Shown here: positions 1-6,240 of the stretch, in pieces | Layout of the letters: every line of letters starts with the position of its first letter | Position numbering within the stretch: the first letter of the stretch is position 1 | DNA from: Sporofaciens musculi | Lineage (GTDB): Bacteria; Bacillota; Clostridia; Lachnospirales; Lachnospiraceae | DNA length: 64,000 bases | Direction: 5' to 3' | Assembly: GCF_009830285.1 (NCBI RefSeq) | Contig: NZ_WUQX01000001.1 | Span: 2,294,501-2,358,500, forward strand | Position numbers and translations under genes: made by a program | Notes under the pieces: generated by a model | What the model was told of the DNA's origin: nothing | The model's database searches: none | What the model saw: the letters and a program-made list of their open reading frames with translations, nothing else

Positions 1-1
1 A

Positions 2-892
2 GAGCATACGCCCGCACTGGTTCACGGAGGACCTTTTGCTAATATTGCCCATGGCTGCAACAGTGTAAGAGCCACCAGAATGGCGCTGAAGCTTTGCGAT
101 ATTACCGTCACTGAGGCTGGCTTCGGGGCAGACCTGGGGGCGGAAAAGTTTTTGGATATCAAGTGCCGCAAGGCAGGCTTTCGACCGGATGCCGTGGTTC
201 TGGTTGCGACGGTGCGCGCTTTGAAATATAATGGCGGAGTTTTGAAGGAGGATCTTGGGAAGGAAAACCTTGAGGCCCTTAAAAGAGGGATTGTGAATCT
301 GGAGAAGCATATTGAGAATATCAAGAAATATGATGTTCCGGTTGTGGTAACCTTGAATTCCTTCGTGACGGATACGGATAAGGAGAATGAATATATCCGT
401 AAGTTCTGCGAGGAGAAGGGCTGTGAGTTTGCTCTCTCTGAAGTGTGGGAGAAGGGAGGCGAGGGAGGAATCGCCCTGGCGCAAAAGGTTCTTGATACCC
501 TGGAGCATAAGGAGAGCCATTTCCATACCCTGTATCCGGATGAGTTGTCTTTGGAGGAGAAGATTGAGACAATCGCGAAGGAAATCTATGGTGCAAGAGG
601 GGTTGTCTATGAGCCGGCTGCAAAGAAGCAGCTTGGAAAGATTACCTCCATGGGCTTTGGAAGCCTTCCTGTCTGTATGGCGAAGAATCAGTACTCCCTG
701 TCTGACGACGCCAAGAAGCTGGGACGTCCTACGGATTTTGACATTCATATCAGAGAAGTGTATGTCAGCGCCGGAGCAGGATTTGTAGTTGCGCTTACAG
801 GCGCCATTATGACCATGCCGGGCTTGCCGAAGGTTCCGGCAGCCAATGGGATTGATGTATCAGACGATGGGAAGATCACCGGATTGTTTTAA
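2..892 (+). CDS. fhs: Formate-tetrahydrofolate ligase, C-terminal part
   Basis: This is the 3' end of a gene cut by the window edge; the reading frame is open from base 2, so the first internal ATG at 80 is not the start. The enzyme joins formate to tetrahydrofolate at the cost of ATP, giving 10-formyl-THF in the cytoplasm, as the entry of the methyl branch of one-carbon metabolism. The visible residues match the conserved family core: [14 protein letters not shown] near the left edge, then [14 protein letters not shown] and IKCRKAG, and near the end the [10 protein letters not shown] segment typical of the C-terminus. About 296 residues are present of the usual 555 or so. The next gene starts 56 bp later in the same direction. 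The family assignment is very secure; the missing N-terminal half contains the P-loop and cannot be checked here. Confidence 0.97.
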   Translation, partial: EHTPALVHGGPFANIAHGCNSVRATRMALKLCDITVTEAGFGADLGAEKFLDIKCRKAGFRPDAVVLVATVRALKYNGGVLKEDLGKENLEALKRGIVNLEKHIENIKKYDVPVVVTLNSFVTDTDKENEYIRKFCEEKGCEFALSEVWEKGGEGGIALAQKVLDTLEHKESHFHTLYPDELSLEEKIETIAKEIYGARGVVYEPAAKKQLGKITSMGFGSLPVCMAKNQYSLSDDAKKLGRPTDFDIHIREVYVSAGAGFVVALTGAIMTMPGLPKVPAANGIDVSDDGKITGLF

Positions 893-899
893 GAAAAAC

Positions 900-927
900 C
901 TGCCGGAATCTGTTAGGGTAACGGCAG
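900..927 (+). terminator. Weak hairpin after fhs
   Basis: CTGCCG (900-905) pairs with CGGCAG (922-927). No run of T follows, so it is at best a weak or Rho-assisted terminator or a processing hairpin between fhs and the next gene. Confidence 0.3.
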
Positions 928-948
928 TAAGTAGGGGGGTCTCTTAAG

Positions 949-2376
949 ATGAAATGCGAGTATTGCGGATATGAGATACCGGAGGGGATGTTGTACTGTG
1001 AATCATGCGGCAGGGAAGTACGCATTGTTCCAGATTACAATCCCTTGGATGACATGCTTACTGAGCAGATAAGGGGTGCCATTAACGGCGAGGATGATTA
1101 TATTGACTATGGCTCTATAAGGGATACGAAATCCACAAGGAGCAGTACAGGCAGGAATACCGGACGGGGGACGAACCGAGACATGGGCGGAGTGGGACGA
1201 AGCACCAGTCGGGACATGGGCGGCGGAGTGAGCCGAAGCACTAGTCGGGACATGAGAAATGGAGCGAGCCGAAGCACCAGTCGGGACATGGGCGGCGGAG
1301 TGAGCCGAAGCACTAGTCGGGACATGAGAAATGGAGCGAGCCGAAGCACCAGTCGGGACATGGGCGGCGGAGTAAGCCGGAATACAGGTCCCCGTCGGGG
1401 TAATGTAACCGAAAATATGTCTGAGCGCGACCGGAAGCGCAGGCAGGCAGAGCGCAAAAAAGCAAAGCGGCGCAAAAGGACGGGATGTCTGTTGGTCTTG
1501 TTCTTAATCATTGCGGCGATTGCCGGAGGTATGGTCTATCTGTATATGAATTCCTATCAGGGAATTGTAAGCAGGGGAAACAAGGCGTTAAAGGCAGGAG
1601 AATTGAATCAGGCAATCGCATATTTTGAGCGGGGCATCCGAAAAGACGAGGCGAAAAAGGATGCCTATGTGGGATTGTCCAAGGTCTATATTGCAAAGAA
1701 GGACTTAGACTGGGCAGAATCCATTTTCTCAGAGGCGATAAAAAAACAGCCGAAAAATGCGAATATATATCAGGCATATGTGGAATTCTATATGGATACG
1801 GAGCAGAAGGAGAAGATTCCGCTGCTTCTTGAAGATGTGGACGGAGATGTGGCTGAGCGGCTGGCAGGCTACATTGTTGCCAGTCCCCAATTCAGTCTGG
1901 ACGACGATGAGGTCTACGAGGATGTCCAGGAGTTGTCCCTTACTACGGAGGAGGGTTACAAGATTTATTATACAGATGACGGAACCGAGGCGACAATCCG
2001 CAGCAAGGAATATACTGAACCAATTCAGCTTGGTGAAGGAGTAAACGAGATCTCTGCCCTTGCCGTTGACGATAAAGGAGTTCCGGGACTGCCGGTAAAG
2101 AAGACTTATACAGTAGAGCTTCCTATTGTGGATGCTCCGGCCGTGTCCCCGTCTACCGGTCAGTATAGTTCGGCAGTCCAGATTGAGATTAAGGTGCCGG
2201 AAGGGTATACGGCTTATTATACCACGTCCGGAGAGGAGCCTTCTACGGCGTCCAGTAAGTATATAGGACCTATAGACATGCCGGAGGGCGAGACTTTGTT
2301 TAAGGCAATCCTTGTAAATGGAAAAGGAAGGTCCAGCGGAGTTACCACCAGGAATTATGTGCTTGAGACGCAGTAG
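949..2376 (+). CDS. Zinc-ribbon/TPR single-pass membrane protein with chitobiase-like C-terminal domains
   Basis: A 475-residue protein of unknown role. Residues 1-22 form a zinc ribbon with two CxxC pairs (CEYC and CESC). Residues about 76-142 are a low-complexity tract of five 12-residue units of the type SRSTSRDMGGGV/SRSTSRDMRNGA. A basic stretch (RDRKRRQAERKKAKRRKR) precedes one membrane helix at about 178-200, so the zinc ribbon should be cytoplasmic and the rest outside. TPR-like helices follow (about 205-290). Two copies of a beta-sandwich resembling the chitobiase/beta-hexosaminidase C-terminal domain end the protein, recognisable by YYTDDGTEA and YYTTSGEEPSTAS. Start ATG 949 follows a G-rich ribosome site at 933-940. 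The architecture recurs in Lachnospiraceae, but I know of no assigned function; envelope stress sensing or anchoring is only a guess. Confidence 0.85.
   Translation: MKCEYCGYEIPEGMLYCESCGREVRIVPDYNPLDDMLTEQIRGAINGEDDYIDYGSIRDTKSTRSSTGRNTGRGTNRDMGGVGRSTSRDMGGGVSRSTSRDMRNGASRSTSRDMGGGVSRSTSRDMRNGASRSTSRDMGGGVSRNTGPRRGNVTENMSERDRKRRQAERKKAKRRKRTGCLLVLFLIIAAIAGGMVYLYMNSYQGIVSRGNKALKAGELNQAIAYFERGIRKDEAKKDAYVGLSKVYIAKKDLDWAESIFSEAIKKQPKNANIYQAYVEFYMDTEQKEKIPLLLEDVDGDVAERLAGYIVASPQFSLDDDEVYEDVQELSLTTEEGYKIYYTDDGTEATIRSKEYTEPIQLGEGVNEISALAVDDKGVPGLPVKKTYTVELPIVDAPAVSPSTGQYSSAVQIEIKVPEGYTAYYTTSGEEPSTASSKYIGPIDMPEGETLFKAILVNGKGRSSGVTTRNYVLETQ
1189..1377 (+). repeat. 36-bp tandem repeat inside coding sequence
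   Basis: Five in-frame units of 36 bp alternate between two variants (one ending GGCGGC, one ending AGAAAT), so the higher-order period is 72 bp. Units are nearly identical at DNA level, including synonymous sites, which indicates recent duplication and makes copy-number change likely. They encode a Ser/Arg/Gly-rich cytoplasmic linker between zinc ribbon and membrane helix. Confidence 0.9.
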
Positions 2377-2445
2377 ACATGGATTTTTTCAGGAAATGAA
2401 CGCTCTTTAACGGAGCGTTTATAGATAAGAAAGGAGAAAAAGCTT

Positions 2446-2601
2446 ATGAAGTATGTATGTGATGTATGTGGATGGGAGTATGATGAAGAAGTAGGTTATC
2501 CGGAGGGAAATATCGAGCCGGGAACTAAGTGGGAGGATGTGCCTGAGGATTTCTTGTGTCCGCTGTGTATGGTTGGAAAGGATCAATTTTCTGAGGTATA
2601 A
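2446..2601 (+). CDS. Rubredoxin
   Basis: A 51-residue one-iron electron carrier. It shows the two diagnostic iron-binding loops, CDVCGW near the N-terminus and CPLCMVGKDQF near the C-terminus, plus the intervening Y-x-E-E-V-G-Y-P and P-G-T-K-W-E-D-V-P signatures that form the hydrophobic core. Four Cys coordinate a single Fe. In clostridia it passes electrons to oxygen- or peroxide-reducing partners or other redox enzymes; no obvious partner is adjacent. The start ATG is preceded by AAGGAG at 2431-2436. A small hairpin (AACGCTC 2399-2405 with GAGCGTT 2413-2419) lies just upstream of the ribosome site. Length and motifs fit the family exactly. Confidence 0.96.
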   Translation: MKYVCDVCGWEYDEEVGYPEGNIEPGTKWEDVPEDFLCPLCMVGKDQFSEV

Positions 2602-2664
2602 TATGGCACAGGGATCAGAGTAAGATAAGGCTGTTGTAGCACTGTAGATGTGAACAATCATCAG

Positions 2665-2709
2665 AAAAAGCAGGGGATAGGAGGTTTCGCTTTTTGTCCC
2701 TTGCTTTTT
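2665..2709 (+). terminator. Rho-independent terminator after rubredoxin
   Basis: An imperfect stem (AAAAAGCAGGGGATA, 2665-2679, with the arm ending at 2709) closes on a loop around TTTCGC and runs into TTTTTG. It sits about 60 bp after the rubredoxin stop and before the next promoter. Confidence 0.55.
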
Positions 2710-2753
2710 GCTGTTATTTAAGGTTGATTTCATGATCATCAGGCGAATGGATT

Positions 2754-2783
2754 GTCATATTTCTTATAGATGCTTATTACAAT
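2754..2783 (+). promoter_or_regulatory. Sigma-E-like promoter for the D-Ala-D-Ala carboxypeptidase
   Basis: GTCATATT (2754-2761), 14 bp, ATTACAAT (2776-2783). The Bacillus sigma-E consensus is roughly TCATATT with CATACAAT at this spacing; the -35 matches fully and the -10 at six of eight positions. Predicted transcript start is about 25 bp before the ATG at 2818. No good sigma-A promoter at 16-18 bp spacing is visible here. Confidence 0.5.
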
Positions 2784-2817
2784 GATAGTAATAGAGCAAA
2801 TTATGAGGAGTCAGTGT

Positions 2818-4143
2818 ATGAAATCTATTGTGGCAATGCTGCTTGCCGTCTTGCTGTTTGTACAGCCAGTGCATGGTATGGAGGCGAAGGAGACGATTCT
2901 GTATACGGATGTACAAAGAGATGAGACGAAGGAGAGCGAAGACACAAAGGAGAAGATGGAGAGTCAGGAAGCTGCTGAAGCCCAGAAGGAAGCAGAAGAA
3001 GCGGTTCAGAATGAAGATGAAGCTGCCCAGGAAGAAGGGGATTCGGGCAGCGCAGCGGCGGGGCAGGTGGAGGTTTCTGCGCCCTCCGCGATTCTGATGG
3101 AATCCTCCACAGGGCAGGTAATTTATGAGAAAGACGCGGATACACAGCGTCCTCCAGCCAGTGTGACAAAGGTTATGACCCTTCTTCTGATTTTTGATGC
3201 GCTGGCGGATGGGAAGATTAAGCTGGAGGATTCGGTTACGACTTCTGAGTATGCGGCGTCTATGGGCGGGTCCCAGGTGTTTTTAGAGCCGGGGGAGGTG
3301 CAGACGGTGGATACATTGATTAAGTGTATCTCTGTGGCAAGTGCGAACGACGCATGTGTGGCAATGGCAGAACACATCTGCGGCAGTGAAGAGGAATTCG
3401 TGGCACAGATGAACAAAAGAGCCGAGGGTCTTGGAATGAAGAATACCCATTTTATCAACTGCAACGGCCTTGATGCTGACGGGCATCTGACAACGGCTAA
3501 AGATATTGCCCTGATGTCAAGAGAGCTGATTACAATGTACCCTCAGATTCATGATTACTGTACCATCTGGATGGAGAATATTACCCACACGACGAAAAAA
3601 GGGACGTCTGAATTCGGGCTGTCCAACACGAATAAACTGATTCGGCAGTATGAATATGCCACCGGTCTGAAAACAGGCTCTACCAGCAAAGCAAAGTTCT
3701 GTGTGTCAGCCACGGCAAAAAAGGATGATACGGAGCTGATTGCTGTTATCATGGCCGCGGACGACAGCAAGGCGCGTGTGAGAGACGCCATTGCCCTTTG
3801 CAATTATGGATTTGGGAAATGCAACAAATACCAAGAGAAGGGGACAAAACCTGTAAAACCTGTGAAGCTTGCAAGAGGGGTGAAGGAGACGGTCAAGGCG
3901 GCGCAGAAAGAACCGTTTACATACATAGACACAACGGGAGCAGATTTGAAAGGAATGGAGCGGAAGGTAAAAGTCAGTAAGAAATTACAGGCTCCAATCA
4001 AAAAAGGCGATAAGGTAGGCGTTGTGAAATATTATCTGAATGGCCAGGAGGTAGGCAGCAGGGAGCTGATCGCCTCTGAGAATGTGGATGCAATCAGTTA
4101 CCAGAGTGCGCTTGTAGATACGATTGAGGAATGGCTGCTGTGA
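2818..4143 (+). CDS. D-alanyl-D-alanine carboxypeptidase (PBP5/DacF family)
   Basis: Trims the terminal D-Ala of peptidoglycan pentapeptides outside the membrane, setting the level of cross-linking. The peptide starts at ATG 2818 (GAGGAG nine bases upstream) with a signal sequence (MKSIVAMLLAVLLF). An acidic Glu/Lys-rich spacer covers about residues 30-80, after which come all three serine-acyl-enzyme motifs: SVTK (nucleophile Ser and Lys), SAN and KTG in LKTGSTSKA. A C-terminal beta domain (about 350-441) fits the PBP5 C-terminal fold. Total 441 residues, a little long because of the acidic spacer. The sigma-E-like promoter suggests a role in cortex or forespore-envelope maturation, as for the spore DacB/DacF paralogues; that is inference. 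The stand-alone transcript ends at a strong terminator. Confidence 0.93.
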   Translation: MKSIVAMLLAVLLFVQPVHGMEAKETILYTDVQRDETKESEDTKEKMESQEAAEAQKEAEEAVQNEDEAAQEEGDSGSAAAGQVEVSAPSAILMESSTGQVIYEKDADTQRPPASVTKVMTLLLIFDALADGKIKLEDSVTTSEYAASMGGSQVFLEPGEVQTVDTLIKCISVASANDACVAMAEHICGSEEEFVAQMNKRAEGLGMKNTHFINCNGLDADGHLTTAKDIALMSRELITMYPQIHDYCTIWMENITHTTKKGTSEFGLSNTNKLIRQYEYATGLKTGSTSKAKFCVSATAKKDDTELIAVIMAADDSKARVRDAIALCNYGFGKCNKYQEKGTKPVKPVKLARGVKETVKAAQKEPFTYIDTTGADLKGMERKVKVSKKLQAPIKKGDKVGVVKYYLNGQEVGSRELIASENVDAISYQSALVDTIEEWLL

Positions 4144-4162
4144 TTTACAATTAGAAATGATG

Positions 4163-4219
4163 AAAAAGGGACGCCTGAAAAATGTTATAAAACAGCATTT
4201 TTTCAGACGCCCTTTTTTG
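4163..4219 (+). terminator. Strong terminator after carboxypeptidase gene
   Basis: AAAAAGGGACGCCTGAAAAATG pairs imperfectly with CATTTTTTCAGACGCCC, ending in TTTTTT at 4213-4218. Since the arms carry A and T tracts at both ends it can serve both strands and also ends the convergent ATPase transcript. Confidence 0.85.
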
Positions 4220-4254
4220 TCATAAAATACGAAATATATTGACGGTATAGTCAG

Positions 4255-5289
4255 TTACTCCTGGGCTTCCTTCAAATAGCTATATTCCGGTTCCTCATGC
4301 TCGATATCAATGATTCGGACGTCTTTTGCAGAGGCGATTAATTCCTGGGAATGTGTGGCAGCGATAAACTGAACATTGGGAAATACTCCGCGAAGTGCGT
4401 CGATCACTTTTCCCTGCCACTGGGAATCTAAATGCATATCCAGCTCATCAATCAATACAATTCCTTTTGTCTTGGCAATCTCCTCCTGTTTATGGGGATT
4501 TAGCATAGCCATCCGGCAGGCAATATCAAAAACCATCCAGATTAGGGACTGGAAGCCTGCGCTTTGATGTCCCACCGGCAGGATGCGCTGTCCATCCTGA
4601 TACATGAAATCGTCTAATTTTTTATCGTAAAAGAATTTACATGATTCTTTGCCGTTCATCCGGTTTGCGAAATCAGCCGCTGTATTCATGACTGCTTCAT
4701 ATTCTTTGGTATTTTCCATCTTAGAGCACCAGTTAAACAGAAACCTTTGATTGGTTTCTTCCGATAAAGCACCCATATATCCCACTGTTCTTGCATATTT
4801 TTTACGAAATATATTTTCCGTCTTTTCTAATCTCAATGAGCAGGCCCTTCCCACTCCCTGAAAACTTAATAAGGGCAGGTCTAACTCCGCTTTCTTAGAA
4901 AGCCGCCGCAGGATGGCCGCAGTATCTTTGGGCTGAATCGAGCTTTTGGAGGCATGGATGCTGGTTCGGCTCATAATCCAGCGGACGGGTATATTAATTC
5001 CTTCGACACTCGCAACCAGAGTGACTTCAACCGGAACGGAGTAACTGCACTCTAATGTGCCCTCGGCAGATGTGCTGTACACTTTGCTGATCTCGTCTCT
5101 GGTAAAATGTGTGACGGAAAAGCCTTCGATTCCCGAAAGTATTGCAGTAAGGCCAGAGGACAGGGCATTGAGGATAGAGGTCTTCCCTTTTCCGTTGGTT
5201 CCTTTTATTAAATGAAAGCCTGGCTTAAATTCCAGACGCAACTGTTCAATTCCTCTAAAATTCGTTATCTGTGCATTGATGAAATGCAT
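4255..5289 (-). CDS. Lone AAA/ABC-type ATPase (AAA_15/AAA_21 family)
   Basis: A 344-residue ATPase of the RecF/SMC-like class. From the N-terminus: a strand pair NAQITNFRGIEQL typical of these proteins, Walker A GTNGKGKTS (about 34-42), an ABC-signature-like region HQSAGFQSL, Walker B with IVLIDELDMHLD, and the H-switch AATHSQEL. ATG 5289 is chosen because AGGAGGTG lies directly upstream on the minus strand; the longer open frame to 5367 has no ribosome site. It stands alone between terminator and control region, convergent with the carboxypeptidase and divergent from the polysaccharide operon. Unlike OLD-family defence ATPases it has no TOPRIM nuclease domain or adjacent helicase (the Gabija pattern). 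Function unknown; defence, toxin-like or regulatory roles are all open. Confidence 0.8.
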   Translation of the reverse strand: MHFINAQITNFRGIEQLRLEFKPGFHLIKGTNGKGKTSILNALSSGLTAILSGIEGFSVTHFTRDEISKVYSTSAEGTLECSYSVPVEVTLVASVEGINIPVRWIMSRTSIHASKSSIQPKDTAAILRRLSKKAELDLPLLSFQGVGRACSLRLEKTENIFRKKYARTVGYMGALSEETNQRFLFNWCSKMENTKEYEAVMNTAADFANRMNGKESCKFFYDKKLDDFMYQDGQRILPVGHQSAGFQSLIWMVFDIACRMAMLNPHKQEEIAKTKGIVLIDELDMHLDSQWQGKVIDALRGVFPNVQFIAATHSQELIASAKDVRIIDIEHEEPEYSYLKEAQE

Positions 5290-5338
5290 GGTACACCTCC
5301 TGAAATGTTGCTGATTTAGTATTTTTGTACTAGACATA

Positions 5339-5367
5339 AGTATAATCTTTTTTTGAGGGTTTAGCAA
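5339..5367 (-). promoter_or_regulatory. Sigma-A promoter of the lone ATPase gene
   Basis: On the minus strand TTGCTA (5367-5362), 17 bp, TATACT (5344-5339). It lies about 50 bp upstream of the ATG at 5289, giving this gene its own promoter independent of the inverted-repeat segment further right. Confidence 0.6.
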
Positions 5368-5396
5368 TGGATAAATCGGGAATTGGGGATTTTTAG

Positions 5397-5434
5397 GTAA
5401 CAGTGAAGCCGGAAGGCTGAACTGTTACATTTTT
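5397..5434 (+). terminator. Compound hairpin followed by a T-run
   Basis: GTAACAGT (5397-5404) pairs with ACTGTTAC (5421-5428). Inside, GA faces GA, then AGCC pairs with GGCT around a GGAA loop. This tandem-GA plus GNRA-tetraloop layout is what structured RNAs use. ATTTTTAGG follows on the plus strand, and a near copy (ATTTTTAGGTAA) also precedes the hairpin. It may be a terminator, or a protein-binding RNA element in the control region of the operon. Confidence 0.45.
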
Positions 5435-5476
5435 AGGTTATTTTGGGGACAAATCACAGAAGGTTTAAAAGCAAAT

Positions 5477-5502
5477 TTCGCAGAGTATCATCCTCTGCGA
5501 AA
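5477..5502 (+). repeat. Left inverted repeat, itself a hairpin
   Basis: TTCGCAGAG - TATCATC - CTCTGCGAA: two 9-bp arms around a 7-base loop. The palindrome extends further as AAATTT on each side (5473-5505). Its reverse complement reappears exactly at 5699-5724. Confidence 0.95.
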
Positions 5503-5526
5503 TTTATTTTAAAAAGAACATTATTT

Positions 5527-5555
5527 ATTGTAACTATCTAAGGCAAATAAGTCAA
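5527..5555 (-). promoter_or_regulatory. Near-consensus promoter inside the inverted-repeat segment, pointing left
   Basis: On the minus strand TTGACT (5555-5550), exactly 17 bp, TACAAT (5532-5527): five of six matches in both boxes at ideal spacing. The predicted transcript start is about 5520 and the transcript would first read through the left hairpin. If the segment inverted, the same promoter would lie at about 5646-5674 reading right, roughly 60 bp before the first NusG-like gene. Confidence 0.7.
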
Positions 5556-5698
5556 TACCTAAAATATTTTTGTAATAATTTGGAGAAATTTTGTATGTAA
5601 AACATAGGATAAGTTCCAATTATTTTATAAATTTATTGAGTAATTTAAGAAATTTATAGATTGAATCAGATAATTTTCCGGCCGAATAAACACAAAAT

Positions 5699-5724
5699 TT
5701 TCGCAGAGGATGATACTCTGCGAA
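5699..5724 (+). repeat. Right inverted repeat, itself a hairpin
   Basis: TTCGCAGAG - GATGATA - CTCTGCGAA preceded by T. It is the exact reverse complement of 5477-5502. Its loop contains ATG (5710-5712), the only ATG available to the reading frame of the first NusG-like gene. Confidence 0.95.
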
Positions 5725-6240
5725 GTTGGAGGGATTCATATCTGGTATTTATTTCCCTGCCGTAAGCAGGAAGAACAAAAGACTCTGAATTTGTGCAGAA
5801 GATGTTTTTCACAAGAAGCGTTACAGGACACATTTCTTCTAACCTATGACTGTATGCGCCGCTATCAAGGAACGTGGCATTTGGAGAAGAAGCTGATCTT
5901 TCCGGCAAATGTGGTTCTGGAGAGCAAAAATGAGAAACTTCTGGAATATGAGATTAGACAGGGTCGTGATGAGATTGGAAAAAGCAGAGAAATCCTCAAA
6001 ATCAGTCCGGATGAAGAAAATTTTCTTAGATTTCTGTGCGGAGACAAAAAGCATGTGGGAATGTCCAGAGGCGTGATTTTTGAAGGAGTTACAAAAGTGA
6101 CAGAGGGACCGCTTAAAGGGTTAGAAGCGCAGATTTGTAAGATTGACCGACATAAGCGGCTGGCAAGGCTTGAAACGCCGCAAGGTGAGAATGTCAGATA
6201 CGTATTGGCTGGATTAGAGATTATGGAGAAGGTTGTATGA
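5710..6240 (+). CDS. NusG-family antitermination factor paralogue 1 (NGN-KOW)
   Basis: First of three tandem NusG paralogues. The N-terminal NGN fold is divergent (IWYLFPCRKQEEQ, then RRYQGTWHLEKKLIFPANVV matching the family's R-Y-x-G-x-W...LFPGYVF segment), and the KOW domain is well kept (EGPLKGLEAQICKIDRHKRL). Such paralogues ride on RNA polymerase and suppress pausing or termination in long operons. The start is unclear: ATG 5710 lies in the loop of the right inverted repeat and has no ribosome site, whereas GGAGGG (5728-5733) is well placed for ATC at 5740, exactly where homologues begin (the third paralogue has ATG-TGG-TAT at this point). So the gene either uses a rare ATC/ATT start or is weakly translated from 5710. 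It overlaps the next gene by four bases (ATGA). Confidence 0.75.
   Translation: MILCEVGGIHIWYLFPCRKQEEQKTLNLCRRCFSQEALQDTFLLTYDCMRRYQGTWHLEKKLIFPANVVLESKNEKLLEYEIRQGRDEIGKSREILKISPDEENFLRFLCGDKKHVGMSRGVIFEGVTKVTEGPLKGLEAQICKIDRHKRLARLETPQGENVRYVLAGLEIMEKVV

Larger units (their letters stand above)
5477..5724. other. Candidate invertible promoter segment upstream of the polysaccharide operon
   Basis: The gene-free stretch 5290-5709 contains a 196-bp AT-rich core (5503-5698) bounded by 26-bp exact inverted repeats. A near-consensus sigma-A promoter within the core reads leftwards, away from the operon. The mirror-image position on the right (5669-5674, GATAAT) has no recognisable -35. Size and layout resemble the cwpV and flg switches of Clostridioides difficile and invertible capsule promoters of Bacteroides, where a site-specific recombinase flips the segment. 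No recombinase gene lies in this window. Alternatives: a small non-autonomous transposable element with terminal inverted repeats (no target duplication seen), or a symmetric divergent operator. Confidence 0.5.

Noticed and set aside
387..788. Many further open frames on both strands across the window
   Set aside because: They lie inside or antisense to well-supported genes, have no ribosome sites or recognisable motifs, and reflect codon-composition shadows.
1177..1377. 36-bp period repeats near 1.2 kb as a CRISPR array
   Set aside because: Units are tandem with no spacers and lie within an open reading frame.
4255..5289. OLD/Gabija-type defence nuclease
   Set aside because: No TOPRIM nuclease domain in the protein and no helicase or other defence partner adjacent.
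5477..5724. Insertion sequence with terminal inverted repeats
   Set aside because: No transposase frame fits in 248 bp and no target-site duplication is visible; a non-autonomous element is retained only as an alternative.
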